DNA of 46,301 nt from a virus. Below the pieces are notes generated by a model. That model was not told the origin of the DNA and did no database searches. It was given only the letters and a program-made list of their open reading frames with translations. Both the position numbers and the translations under genes were made by a program. The stretch is taken from IMG/VR virus record IMGVR_UViG_3300032093_000233, positions 1 to 46,301 of that record; one strand, 5' to 3'. Positions 34,100 to 42,719 of the stretch are shown piece after piece. Position 1 is the stretch's first letter, and every line of letters starts with the position of its first letter.

Positions 34100-36409
34100 A
34101 TGGAAAATAAAGAAAGCAAAACAGTTATAACTGGAGTAATTAAAAGAGTTAAATTCCACAATCCAGCCAATGGATATGGAATTTTAAGTGTTGAGTTAAT
34201 TGAAAATCAAGATGTAAAAGACAACGTTACAGTTACTGTTAATCAACCAAAATTATACGAAGGTGTTACTATGAGTTTTACTGGAGATTGGATAAAACAT
34301 CCTAAGTTCGGTAAACAATTTCAGGCAGAATCTTGCTATGAATTGCCGCCAGCCACAAAAGAGGCTGTAGTAAGATATTTAAGTTCTGGATTCTTTCCTG
34401 GTATTGGTCCAGCAACAGCCAGAAAAATTGTTAGTTATTTTGGCGATGATGCACTGGAGGTTTTCAGAAAAAATATTGATAGACTTTCTGAAGTTAAAGG
34501 TATCAACAAAAAGAAACTTGATAGTTTAAAGGAGAATTGGAGACAAAATCAAGAAATGAATAATATTATGCTTTTTTTGCAAGAGCATATGGTTAACACT
34601 ATTTTTTCTGTAAAAATCTATAAAGAATACGGTATAAACTCTATCCCAGTAATAAAAAAGAATCCTTATAAATTATCAACAGATATTCATGGTGTAGGCT
34701 TTGCTATGTCAGATAAATTGGCAATGAGTTTAGGCTTTGATGAAAGAGGTGAAGAAAGAATAAATGCCGCTATACATCACATTTTAAGTCATAACCAAAC
34801 TGACGGTCATTGTTATTTAACTGAAAGACAAATTAAGGGAAGAGTTAAAAGTCTTTTAGGTATAGATGTTTCAGGGCAAATTGAAGAAATACTGGAGAAG
34901 CAACAATTAGAAGAGAAAATAGTATGTATAAATTTCTCTAAAGATAACGGAAGAGAAGAAAGAAGATATTATTCAAGAGATATATATTATGACGAAAGAT
35001 ATGTTGCAGAAAAGGTTATAAGGCTTGCCAAAAAGAAATATGTAAGCGATACAAGAGAGTTAAGGAATAGGCTTGTAGATATGCTTAGTAAATCTGAAAT
35101 TAAATTAAGTGATGAACAGTTTGATGCTTGTATAGGCGTACTTTCAAACGGTCTTTCAGTTTTAACTGGAGGTCCTGGTGTTGGTAAGTCAACAACTGTA
35201 AAGTTTATTTATGAAATATTGAGAAGCATCAATAAAGATGTTGTTTTGGCTGCACCAACTGGACGAGCCGCTCAAAGATTGATGGATATAATTGGAGAGG
35301 AAGCTAAAACAATACATAGACTTTTGAAGTGGGATGTTGCAAATAATAGGTTTAGAAAGTGTGAAAAGGATTTGCTGGAAGCTGATTTTATCATATTAGA
35401 TGAATCTTCTATGATTGATATTAGATTGGCCGCATCTTTTTTGAGAGCAATATCTCCAGGGACTCAAGTGTTGATAGTTGGCGATAAAGACCAGTTACCT
35501 TCTGTTGGGCCTGGGAATCTTATGGCTGATTTTATTAAGAGCGAATGTATACCAATTTATAGCTTAACTAAAGTTTTCAGACAGGCTGAGCAATCGAAGA
35601 TAATTAGTTATGCCCACACAATGAATAAAGGAGTCACACCAGATGTACAAACTCCTTTTGAAAAGCCAGAAATATGGCAAAATGGTACTGATTGTATGTT
35701 TATAGACACATCAATGAATCCAGAAAAAATCACAGAACCTTTTAGCACTTTAAAGTATGGAATGGATGCTCTGGATACTATTGTTAAATTGTACAAAGAA
35801 ATAATACCTAAATATATGGGTAAAGAAACTGAAATACAGATTTTAGCTCCAATGAACAAAGGTTCTATAGGAACTAAAGAAATTAACAAAAGAGTACAAG
35901 AAGCAATAAATCCTAAGGCAGAAGGCAAAAATGAGTTAATAATAGGAGAAAGAGTTTTTAGAGAAGGAGATAGAGTTATACAAACTGCAAACAATTACGA
36001 CCTAAACGTTTTTAACGGAGATATTGGTTATATTAGGAGAATTAATACAGGAGACTCTAGTTTTATTGTAGACTATGGAAATAGCAAATTTTCTAAATTG
36101 ATTCATTATGAAAGGTCTAATTTAATTGAAATAGAATTAGCTTATGCAATCACAATACATAAGTCTCAAGGTAGTGAATTTAAATGTGTTATTATACCAA
36201 TTTTAAATCAACATTATATAATGCTTTATAGAAATTTGATTTATACTGGATTGACTAGAGCTAAAGCTATGGGAATACTTCTTGGGGAAAGAGAAGCATT
36301 TGAAAGGTCAATAAAAAATATTGACCCTAATATTAGACAAACTTCTTTGAAAAGATTTTTAAGAGAACACTATGAACAAATAGAAGCAGAATTAGAATTT
36401 TTAAATTGA
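34100..36409 (+). CDS. recD2: RecD2-type SF1 DNA helicase
   Basis: A 769-residue 5-to-3-prime helicase. The N-terminus is the RecD2-specific OB/pin region (TGVIKRVKFHNPANGYGIL), followed by helix-hairpin-helix repeats (FFPGIGPATARKIV, SEVKGINKKKLD, DIHGVGFAMSD). Helicase motifs are GGPGVGKST (K363), APTGRAAQRL, LDESSMID (D434, E435), VGDKDQLPSVGPG, KVFRQAEQSKI, HKSQGSEF and YTGLTRAK. The length fits bacterial RecD2 (about 720-860) and far exceeds T4 Dda (439). It probably acts in replication restart or recombination. It ends with TGA and overlaps the reverse-strand endonuclease gene by 9 nt. Confidence 0.93.
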   Translation: MENKESKTVITGVIKRVKFHNPANGYGILSVELIENQDVKDNVTVTVNQPKLYEGVTMSFTGDWIKHPKFGKQFQAESCYELPPATKEAVVRYLSSGFFPGIGPATARKIVSYFGDDALEVFRKNIDRLSEVKGINKKKLDSLKENWRQNQEMNNIMLFLQEHMVNTIFSVKIYKEYGINSIPVIKKNPYKLSTDIHGVGFAMSDKLAMSLGFDERGEERINAAIHHILSHNQTDGHCYLTERQIKGRVKSLLGIDVSGQIEEILEKQQLEEKIVCINFSKDNGREERRYYSRDIYYDERYVAEKVIRLAKKKYVSDTRELRNRLVDMLSKSEIKLSDEQFDACIGVLSNGLSVLTGGPGVGKSTTVKFIYEILRSINKDVVLAAPTGRAAQRLMDIIGEEAKTIHRLLKWDVANNRFRKCEKDLLEADFIILDESSMIDIRLAASFLRAISPGTQVLIVGDKDQLPSVGPGNLMADFIKSECIPIYSLTKVFRQAEQSKIISYAHTMNKGVTPDVQTPFEKPEIWQNGTDCMFIDTSMNPEKITEPFSTLKYGMDALDTIVKLYKEIIPKYMGKETEIQILAPMNKGSIGTKEINKRVQEAINPKAEGKNELIIGERVFREGDRVIQTANNYDLNVFNGDIGYIRRINTGDSSFIVDYGNSKFSKLIHYERSNLIEIELAYAITIHKSQGSEFKCVIIPILNQHYIMLYRNLIYTGLTRAKAMGILLGEREAFERSIKNIDPNIRQTSLKRFLREHYEQIEAELEFLN

Positions 36410-36856
36410 TAGAATTTCTTTTTTAATTCTTTCTATAACTGCGTTTCTATCTTTTTTTAGTTCTGATTCCCATACACGAAAGATATTGTAGCCCATTCCT
36501 TTTGCTATAATATCTTTCCATTTATCGTTTTTTACACTTCTTTTCTGCATTTCATTTAATGTGGTATATTTTTCTGGGTTTGCATGAAAATAATCGCCAT
36601 CTACTTCACAAATAGTCTTTGTTGAGGGAATATAATAATCAAATATTTTTCCTTTTAATATTTTTTGAGATTCATATTCAATATTAAGTTCTTTTAATAT
36701 TGATTCAAATTCTCTTTCTGGCCAAGTTTTATTTTTGTCCATTTTATAGGACTGTGCATTCAAATATTTAATTTTCTTTATTGGATTATTTGTTAAAGAT
36801 TTTTTTTGTCTTCTCAGTATACTAGCTACTTTTTTCTTTTTTTCATATTCATTCAT
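36401..36856 (-). CDS. Vsr-like / DUF559-type endonuclease, probable homing enzyme
   Basis: A 151-residue protein. A basic N-terminal tail (~40 residues) precedes a small PD-(D/E)XK nuclease: TWPEREFESIL (E47), IFDYYIPS (D73), ICEVDGDYFH (E84, D86, H91), a long helix with KNDKWKDIIAKGMGY and a final FRVWESEL. This order is typical of Vsr and of phage EDxHD homing endonucleases of the I-Bth0305I type. It lies on the opposite strand to its neighbours and overlaps recD2 by 9 nt, as expected for a free-standing homing gene inserted tightly between genes. A short patch mismatch-repair role is less likely. Confidence 0.75.
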   Translation of the reverse strand: MNEYEKKKKVASILRRQKKSLTNNPIKKIKYLNAQSYKMDKNKTWPEREFESILKELNIEYESQKILKGKIFDYYIPSTKTICEVDGDYFHANPEKYTTLNEMQKRSVKNDKWKDIIAKGMGYNIFRVWESELKKDRNAVIERIKKEILSI

Positions 36857-36920
36857 AATATATAAATAATGCTTTACTTTTAAAAACTAAATATTATAAT
36901 TATAAAAAATTAGAAGCAAC

Positions 36921-36929
36921 TATTTATAA
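36921..36929 (+). promoter_or_regulatory. Candidate late promoter for the gp26-like pair
   Basis: TATTTATAA, 19 nt before the ATG at 36949, in a 92-nt gap between a reverse-strand gene and the baseplate genes. A promoter is required here. Confidence 0.6.
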
Positions 36930-36948
36930 TTAAATAAAATATTAAAAT

Positions 36949-37833
36949 ATGTCAGAAGAAATTAATTTAGGAGGAACAAGACCTCAACAACAAGCAAGCA
37001 GCAATCCTTTAGAGCCTCAAGTTACTACAAGAAATCAAGAAATCGCTCAAAAACATGATATACCAGAGCAGTTCATAGATACTGAATTTATGGTTCCTAC
37101 TGATTTTGTTGATTTACCTTCAAAGGGAATATTTTATGCAAATAAAAAGAGTTCAGTAGAAGTTAAATATTTGACTGCAGAAGATGAAAACATTCTTACT
37201 AGTGGTGATTTAATTAAGAGTGGAAAAGTTTTAGACGTTTTATTGGATAATGCAATAGTTGATAGAGAAATAAATTCTGAAGATTTATTGACTGGAGACA
37301 GAAATGCAATACTAATAAACCTTAGAATTACTGGTTATGGTGATGAATATGAAACAAAAACTAATTGCCCTAGTTGTGGACATACAAATAAGAGAGAAAT
37401 ACTTCTTTCAAGTTTAAGCTCAAAAGAAGTTCCATTTAAGCCAGATTCTGATGGAATGTTTACTGTTCAGCTACCTAAATGTAAAGCTAATATTAGATTT
37501 AGACTTTTAACTGGGAGGGATGAGCAAAGACTTAGAAAAGTTGCTGAACTTGGCAAGAAAACAATAGGTAAAAATGTAAAAGTTGAAACTATATTGACAG
37601 AAAAGTATCTTTTGCAAATTATGGATGTAAATGGTAATACTGACAAAACCTATATTAAAAAATTCATATCAGTAATGCCTATTGCAGACAGCTTATTTTT
37701 TAGAGAATATTTGTCACAAGTTGAACCAGGAATAGATTTAAATCATGATTTCGAATGTGAAAATTGTGGTAAAAATTATGAACAAGAAGTTCCAATTACT
37801 GCAAAATTATTTTGGCCAAACGCTAATGTATAA
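36949..37833 (+). CDS. Baseplate hub-type protein, T4 gp26-like, zinc ribbon
   Basis: A 294-residue protein of the T4 gp26/base-plate family. After a disordered Gln/Pro-rich N-terminus it has FVDLPSKGIFYANKKSSVEV, KYLTAEDENILTSGDL and LLTGDRNAIL. Two Cys pairs, CPSC (C140, C143) and CENC (C270, C273), probably hold one zinc ion. ISVMPIADSLFFREYL and QVEPGIDLNHDFECENC (final motif overlapping the second pair) complete the signature. gp26 is a minor hub component in T4. It overlaps the next gene, a paralogue, by one base (TAATG). Confidence 0.8.
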   Translation: MSEEINLGGTRPQQQASSNPLEPQVTTRNQEIAQKHDIPEQFIDTEFMVPTDFVDLPSKGIFYANKKSSVEVKYLTAEDENILTSGDLIKSGKVLDVLLDNAIVDREINSEDLLTGDRNAILINLRITGYGDEYETKTNCPSCGHTNKREILLSSLSSKEVPFKPDSDGMFTVQLPKCKANIRFRLLTGRDEQRLRKVAELGKKTIGKNVKVETILTEKYLLQIMDVNGNTDKTYIKKFISVMPIADSLFFREYLSQVEPGIDLNHDFECENCGKNYEQEVPITAKLFWPNANV

Positions 37834-38816
37834 TGTCTTATAGAGATATAGTCATAAATAATAATGTGCCCTTTGATGAGATTTTGATTCCATCTAAGGG
37901 CATTTTTTATGAAAACAAAAAAGATAGTTTTCTTGTTAAATATTTAACTGGGAAAGAGGAAAATATCTTGACATCACCTACATTAATTGATTCAGGAAAA
38001 GCTGTTGAAATGGTAATGAGCTCATGTATATTAGATTGGGAGGGTGATGTTAAGGATGTTTTGGTTGGAGACATAAATGCTGTAATCATATATTTACGTT
38101 CAACGTCTTATGGGGATAATATAAAATATGAACACCAATGCCCAAAATGTAAAACAAATTCAGAAAATACTTTAACTCTTTCTTCTTTAGAAATGAAAGA
38201 TGTTACAGAACTCCCAGATGAAAATGGTTTATTTACTTTTGTTTTACCAAAGATGAAAATAAAAGGAGAAAATGTTGTTATAAAATTTAAGCCCAAAACT
38301 TTAGGTGATGAAATTAAAATACTTAAAGAAATTGAAGTAAACAAAAAAGTTTTAGGAGATGTTATATTTGACAAAAAAGTAGAGATAACTTACAGAAATC
38401 AAATAGTTAGCATAAATGATATAGACGATGACTCTTTTAAGTTAAAAATAATTAAAAGTATGCCTTTGGGAGATTCTTTAAAATTTAGAGAATTTATTGA
38501 TAGTGTTGAACCTGGAATTGACAATACAATTAATAGCGAATGCTATTCTTGTGGATTTGTTCAAAAAAATAAAATTCCAATTGATTATAATTTTATAAGA
38601 TTAGGAACAGAATATAGGGAAAATATGATGGAAGAAATATTTCTTATTTCATATTACGGAAAAGGTGGATTTACCAGAAATGATGTTTTTAATATACCTG
38701 TAAATGAAAGAAGGTGGATTTTACAGAGAATACAAGAAGAGGTTGACAAAAGGAATCAAGCAGAAAGAGAAGCTGTAAATAAAGCAAAAAGTCAATCAAA
38801 CTCAAGAAGACTATAA
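37833..38816 (+). CDS. Second gp26-like baseplate protein, zinc ribbon
   Basis: A 327-residue paralogue of the preceding protein. ILIPSKGIFYENKKDSFLV, KYLTGKEENILTSPTLI, VLVGDINAVI and SMPLGDSLKFREFI match line by line. The zinc pairs are CPKC (C103, C106) and CYSC (C237, C240). It has an added C-terminal ~60 residues (FLISYYGKGGFTRNDVFNIP and a charged end rich in Lys/Gln/Ser) that the first copy lacks. The start shares one base with the previous stop, so translation is coupled. A heteromeric hub is likely: the pair probably arose by duplication. Confidence 0.78.
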   Translation: MSYRDIVINNNVPFDEILIPSKGIFYENKKDSFLVKYLTGKEENILTSPTLIDSGKAVEMVMSSCILDWEGDVKDVLVGDINAVIIYLRSTSYGDNIKYEHQCPKCKTNSENTLTLSSLEMKDVTELPDENGLFTFVLPKMKIKGENVVIKFKPKTLGDEIKILKEIEVNKKVLGDVIFDKKVEITYRNQIVSINDIDDDSFKLKIIKSMPLGDSLKFREFIDSVEPGIDNTINSECYSCGFVQKNKIPIDYNFIRLGTEYRENMMEEIFLISYYGKGGFTRNDVFNIPVNERRWILQRIQEEVDKRNQAEREAVNKAKSQSNSRRL

Positions 38817-38949
38817 GTAATATTGCAAAAACAATTTTTATTTCTTATTATTGCATAAACTAAAAAAAATTAGTAAAAAGTAGCGTTATTAACCATAATT
38901 TGGCATATTGCGTTACGAAAAACAAAAAAAACATTTAAAAAATAAAAAT

Positions 38950-39327
38950 ATGAAAAATTTAAAATTAGAAAAAACAGATTTAATAGTATTGTGGACTAAA
39001 AATTGTAAAAATACAAGAGATGTTAATTCTTTTTTAATACAAGGCTCAGAAGAAAGTCCATATTATTTGCTTGAAGTAAATGATAAAGTTTCTTTATATA
39101 TTTCCGCAAATAATACAAACAAAGGTGACAATGGATATTCTTATAAAATAGGTGTTATATTTGAAAAATTTGTTGAATATATAAATTTTGATATTGACAA
39201 ATCTGAATTTGATTCTTTGGTTAATTTGTTTATAGAACAAAAAGAAAAATCTATGAATGAAATGGTAAAAGACATAATTTTTAAAGGTGAAAATATTCTT
39301 AAGACTATGATTAATGATATTGAATAA
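38950..39327 (+). CDS. Small protein, unknown
   Basis: A 125-residue protein from the ATG at 38950 (an in-frame TTG at 38908 would add 14 residues, but the ATG has the usual A-rich leader). It starts MKNLKLEKTDLIVLW, has a central strand-rich section (YYLLEVNDKVSLYISANN, YSYKIGVIF) and a helical C-terminus (KEKSMNEMVKDIIFKG). No family is recognised. It sits at the start of a group of probable baseplate genes, 133 nt after the gp26-like pair. Confidence 0.55.
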   Translation: MKNLKLEKTDLIVLWTKNCKNTRDVNSFLIQGSEESPYYLLEVNDKVSLYISANNTNKGDNGYSYKIGVIFEKFVEYINFDIDKSEFDSLVNLFIEQKEKSMNEMVKDIIFKGENILKTMINDIE

Positions 39328-39329
39328 TA

Positions 39330-39938
39330 ATGTATTGGAATACGTTTAAAGAGTTTGAGGAATATCTTTTCGATAAAGGTCTAGGTCCTTTTGATGAAAA
39401 TATTCCTCCTTATAGCACAGATATTGATATTGAAAATTCATTTTTAATTAATAGCTATTATAGCTTATATTTGAAAATGAAGAATGAATTTAAATTTCAA
39501 CAAACACAAATAAATCAAAAGACGATTAAGGAATATGTTGAAATTGTATTGCCTCAAGTTAATGAATTAATTAAAAACAATTCTTATTTTTATACTTTCG
39601 CCAGAACTCCAGCAAGTTCTTTTTCTTATATTGAAGATAATATAATTTATAATAAAGCATTTGCAGTTAGTGCTTATAGAACTTATTATGATTATAAAAC
39701 AATGTCTACAAATAGAAGAAAAATATTATCCGAATCTATAAAATTAAATTATGACAATTTTGCATTTAATACTATATTATCAAAAAGAGACTTAAAAAAA
39801 GCAAGTAGTTTAAATAGCGACATTTTACTTATCCCTTATTGTTTAGACGCTCAATATTTAGACAAAATTAATAATGTATTTTTTTTTAATTTAAGAATTT
39901 CAAAAATTTTAATCTCTAAAGATGTTAAATTGCTTTAG
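39330..39938 (+). CDS. Unknown protein of the baseplate region
   Basis: A 202-residue protein, aromatic and rather Asn/Lys-rich, starting 2 nt after the preceding stop. YWNTFKEFEEYLFDKGL and a DIDIENSFLINSYYSLY helix open it; TFARTPASSFSYIEDNIIY lies in the middle; a C-terminal LLIPYCLDAQYLDKI and FFFNLRISKILIS follow. No motif identifies a function. Position suggests a virion or baseplate part. Confidence 0.55.
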   Translation: MYWNTFKEFEEYLFDKGLGPFDENIPPYSTDIDIENSFLINSYYSLYLKMKNEFKFQQTQINQKTIKEYVEIVLPQVNELIKNNSYFYTFARTPASSFSYIEDNIIYNKAFAVSAYRTYYDYKTMSTNRRKILSESIKLNYDNFAFNTILSKRDLKKASSLNSDILLIPYCLDAQYLDKINNVFFFNLRISKILISKDVKLL

Positions 39939-39956
39939 TAAATATAAAAAATACAC

Positions 39957-39965
39957 TATTTATTA
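39957..39965 (+). promoter_or_regulatory. Candidate late promoter
   Basis: TATTTATTA, 14 nt before the ATG at 39980, in a 41-nt gap. Confidence 0.5.
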
Positions 39966-39979
39966 TTAGTATATTTTTT

Positions 39980-40447
39980 ATGAAAGATTTAAATTTTATA
40001 AGACAAATTATTAGAGAAGCTTTATCCGAAAGGGTTGAGTCTGGCAAAACTGGTATTCAAAGACTTAAGCAACAAGGATATTTGGGTGATGAAGAAAATA
40101 TGCCAATAGAGTCTTCTGATTATTATGTAAAGCTTAAGGGACATCCTTTGTTTTCGTTTTCATTTAATGATTTGGAAAATAAAAGAAGTTTTATTTCAAA
40201 TAAAATAAAAGGAAAAATTGGCGTTTCTGGCAATGTATACGAAGCATTTAAAATTTTAGATAAAAAATTTGAAAAAATTGCATCAAATATTAAATCGGCC
40301 TTTTCTAAAAAAGTAAATCCAGCTACTCCAGATATTAAAGACTTTTCCAACGTTTCAATGGAAATAAAAGAATTTTTAAAAAACAATTCTTCTTCATTGT
40401 TAAATGATAAAGATATTATATCTTGGTACAGATTAGATTCTATATAA
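39980..40447 (+). CDS. Unknown protein with a capsid-targeting-like N-terminus
   Basis: A 155-residue Lys/Ser-rich protein. The first 18 residues (MKDLNFIRQIIREALSER) form an amphipathic helix ending in LSE, similar in form to the capsid-targeting sequence of T4 internal head proteins (MKTYQEFIAEA), which the prohead protease cuts after (I/L)xE. The rest is helical and basic (FKILDKKFEKIASNIKSAF). This is a pattern observation only. It starts 41 nt after the preceding gene and ends 4 nt before the next. Confidence 0.5.
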   Translation: MKDLNFIRQIIREALSERVESGKTGIQRLKQQGYLGDEENMPIESSDYYVKLKGHPLFSFSFNDLENKRSFISNKIKGKIGVSGNVYEAFKILDKKFEKIASNIKSAFSKKVNPATPDIKDFSNVSMEIKEFLKNNSSSLLNDKDIISWYRLDSI

Positions 40448-40451
40448 TAAA

Positions 40452-41957
40452 ATGGACTACGAAAAGAAAATAAAAGAATTAGAAATTCAAACTGAAAGCA
40501 TACTTGGCGGACTAGGAAGAGCGTTGAGAGGATTGGGTATGGGAATAAGAGGAGAGCGTTTTACTGATTCTGATGTTGAAGTTCAAAAAAAAGGTAAAAA
40601 AGCTCAATATTCTGATGCGGTTAGGATGTCAGACCCAAATTATGACCCAGTTGGTGAGGCTGAATTATACTTAATAGGAGATGGTTCTGCAGAAGTGGTA
40701 GACAAAGAAATATCTTCCATCTTATTTTTTGAATATAATCCAATTGAAAGTAAAATAAGAGGCTCTTTTGTTAAAGTGGCCAATAAAGAAAAAGCTTTAA
40801 AGTATAATCCGCAATTAGAATGGTTATTTAAAGGTAATTATGAAGCTACTGAAATCGGATTAACTAAACTTCCGTTTACTAGTTCTGGTGGAGTTAAGGG
40901 AAAAACTGTAAGGTTTGAAGGTATTTGGCATAGTGGAACATTTAGCGGAGTAATGAGGGGCGACTCAGAAATAAATGGCGGACAAATTATAGATGGACAT
41001 TACATATCTGGTGCTGAAGGATTTAAGATAGACCCTTGGGATTTAAAAAGTGGTGGATACTCTGTTTCGCAAGGTTTTGTTTTTGGAAAATATAGATTGG
41101 CTAAAGAAAATACAAAATATAAAAGACTTTCTATAACACAAGCTCCAGTAGACACAGTAATAAAAATTGTTGACAATAACGATGAGGAGTTTATTTTAAA
41201 AGTAGAAAAAGGAATAGATTTTTCTTCTTTGGACATGAAAATAAATGGTCAGGTTGTTTCTTGGGATAATTTTAATAGAAATGCTGCTAATTTTGAAAAT
41301 ACTTTTATAAATGTTGGAAAACCTTTCTCTATACCAGGTTTAATAGAAATTAATAAAGGAGTACAATCAATAGAAGTTAAGTCTAAAGAATATGTAGGAC
41401 AAGCAACAGATTCAAATAATCAACAAGCCACAGCTCAATCATCAACAGTTAATGCAGATAAATTTGATATTAAAACAAAAAGACCTGGTTGGACACCTCC
41501 TAGCGGTTACTATTTATTTGATATAGATTTAAATGACTCTAATTTAATTGATGAAATAAGTAAGTTTAAAAACGATATAAATTCAGGTAAATTTTTTAAA
41601 TATATAGAAATCTTTAGGCAACTTGTTGATGAAGGAAGAATTGATGGATATGGAAAGTATCCTAATTTAGCATTTATATATCCTAAAAACATAGGCGCTT
41701 CATATAAATCTGAAGATTCAAAAAGAGATGCTCTGATGAAATATTTTTCTGATTTTAGAGAATATGTAATAGATAATTTTAAATCTGATAATGTTTCTAA
41801 ATATTATTTAAATAAATTAAAAAAAGAGATATTATCTGTAACGCCAACTAAAACAACAACAAAGGCAACACAAACTTCCAGAAGAGCAAAACCTCTAAAA
41901 GAGGGTGATAATAGCCTTTCAATATTGAGTATATTAAAAAATACTATTAAGTTGTAA
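40452..41957 (+). CDS. Probable virion protein with MORN-like turns
   Basis: A 501-residue protein. A short helix (ILGGLGRALRGLGMGIRGER) near the start is followed by a mixed domain. At about residues 150-190 a repeated turn pattern (VRFEGIWHSGTFSGVMRG, INGGQIIDGHYISGAEGF) resembles the MORN-like/beta-solenoid segments of phage structural proteins. A Gln/Ala/Thr-rich linker (~320-335) leads to a C-terminal helical domain with a Lys/Thr-rich end. Position before the membrane protein and tape measure suggests a tail or baseplate part. No enzymatic motif is visible. Confidence 0.55.
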   Translation: MDYEKKIKELEIQTESILGGLGRALRGLGMGIRGERFTDSDVEVQKKGKKAQYSDAVRMSDPNYDPVGEAELYLIGDGSAEVVDKEISSILFFEYNPIESKIRGSFVKVANKEKALKYNPQLEWLFKGNYEATEIGLTKLPFTSSGGVKGKTVRFEGIWHSGTFSGVMRGDSEINGGQIIDGHYISGAEGFKIDPWDLKSGGYSVSQGFVFGKYRLAKENTKYKRLSITQAPVDTVIKIVDNNDEEFILKVEKGIDFSSLDMKINGQVVSWDNFNRNAANFENTFINVGKPFSIPGLIEINKGVQSIEVKSKEYVGQATDSNNQQATAQSSTVNADKFDIKTKRPGWTPPSGYYLFDIDLNDSNLIDEISKFKNDINSGKFFKYIEIFRQLVDEGRIDGYGKYPNLAFIYPKNIGASYKSEDSKRDALMKYFSDFREYVIDNFKSDNVSKYYLNKLKKEILSVTPTKTTTKATQTSRRAKPLKEGDNSLSILSILKNTIKL

Positions 41958-41966
41958 TATTTATTT
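41958..41966 (+). promoter_or_regulatory. Candidate late promoter
   Basis: TATTTATTT immediately after the stop at 41957, 39 nt before the ATG at 42006. Confidence 0.5.
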
Positions 41967-42005
41967 CTTTTGTTCGTTATATCATTATAACATAAAAATT
42001 TAATT

Positions 42006-42605
42006 ATGTCAAAAGAATTTGAAAAAAGATATGGAAGACCAATGGCTGGCTCTAAATCAGTTCAACAAGTAAGTGTAGAAGAAAATAGTGCTCTTGTTAA
42101 AGTTCTATTATTTCCACTAAAAGCTTTATTGTATGTGTTTAGAATTTTTGTGATTGGCCCAAAACCACATAATTTCATTAAATGGGGTGCAAGTGTTAAT
42201 CCTGAAACTTTATTATCTGGATTTGCCATGACATTTACAAGCTTGTTTATGTTTCTTTATCTAAGCGATATAGGTAAATTTCTAGAACAAAGTGAATTTT
42301 TTGGTGAATTTTTAGGTATTGCAAAAGGTATAATCATTATTTATTTGCTTATACAATTTGTTAGAGGAATAGCTTTCTTGGGTGGAACAGACATTATACC
42401 ATTGCATGGAACTATAGGTTCACAAGTTAAATTTCATGATGGAATTTATAGAGGAAACGAATATGGTCCTGATGTTGAAGGTGCATTTAAAGGCACTAGA
42501 AAAAGTAACATGGAAGATTTTATGGGTTACATGGACTCAAAAATGTCTTGGATGAGCAACCCTCAAAAAGAAAAATATTTCAAAGATATGTTCGGCGGTA
42601 AATAA
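42006..42605 (+). CDS. Membrane protein of the tail region, unknown
   Basis: A 199-residue protein. Hydrophobic stretches at ~30-50 (VKVLLFPLKALLYVFRIFVI), ~67-85 (LLSGFAMTFTSLFMFLYL) and ~102-120 (GIAKGIIIIYLLIQFV) suggest two or three membrane segments. The C-terminal ~75 residues are soluble and polar (TRKSNMEDFMGYMDSKMSW). It lies alone between a late-promoter-like element and a strong terminator, just before the tape measure. It may join the tail to the membrane during DNA entry, or act on the host membrane; neither is shown. Confidence 0.6.
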   Translation: MSKEFEKRYGRPMAGSKSVQQVSVEENSALVKVLLFPLKALLYVFRIFVIGPKPHNFIKWGASVNPETLLSGFAMTFTSLFMFLYLSDIGKFLEQSEFFGEFLGIAKGIIIIYLLIQFVRGIAFLGGTDIIPLHGTIGSQVKFHDGIYRGNEYGPDVEGAFKGTRKSNMEDFMGYMDSKMSWMSNPQKEKYFKDMFGGK

Positions 42606-42625
42606 AATAAATAACACTTTAAATT

Positions 42626-42653
42626 AAAAGAGGCTTATGGCCTCTTTTTTTTT
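42626..42653 (+). terminator. Rho-independent terminator before tape measure
   Basis: AAAAGAGGC (42626-42634) pairs with GCCTCTTTT (42640-42648), a TTATG loop, and a T run to about 42652. Confidence 0.9.
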
Positions 42654-42692
42654 GTTTACTTTAAAAAAAAAATCAATAAAATTATTGTAAGA

Positions 42693-42701
42693 TATTTATT
42701 A
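42693..42701 (+). promoter_or_regulatory. Candidate late promoter for the tape measure gene
   Basis: TATTTATTA, 18 nt before the ATG at 42720, between a strong terminator and the gene, so a promoter is expected here. Confidence 0.65.
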
Positions 42702-42719
42702 ATAAATTACATTAATTTT

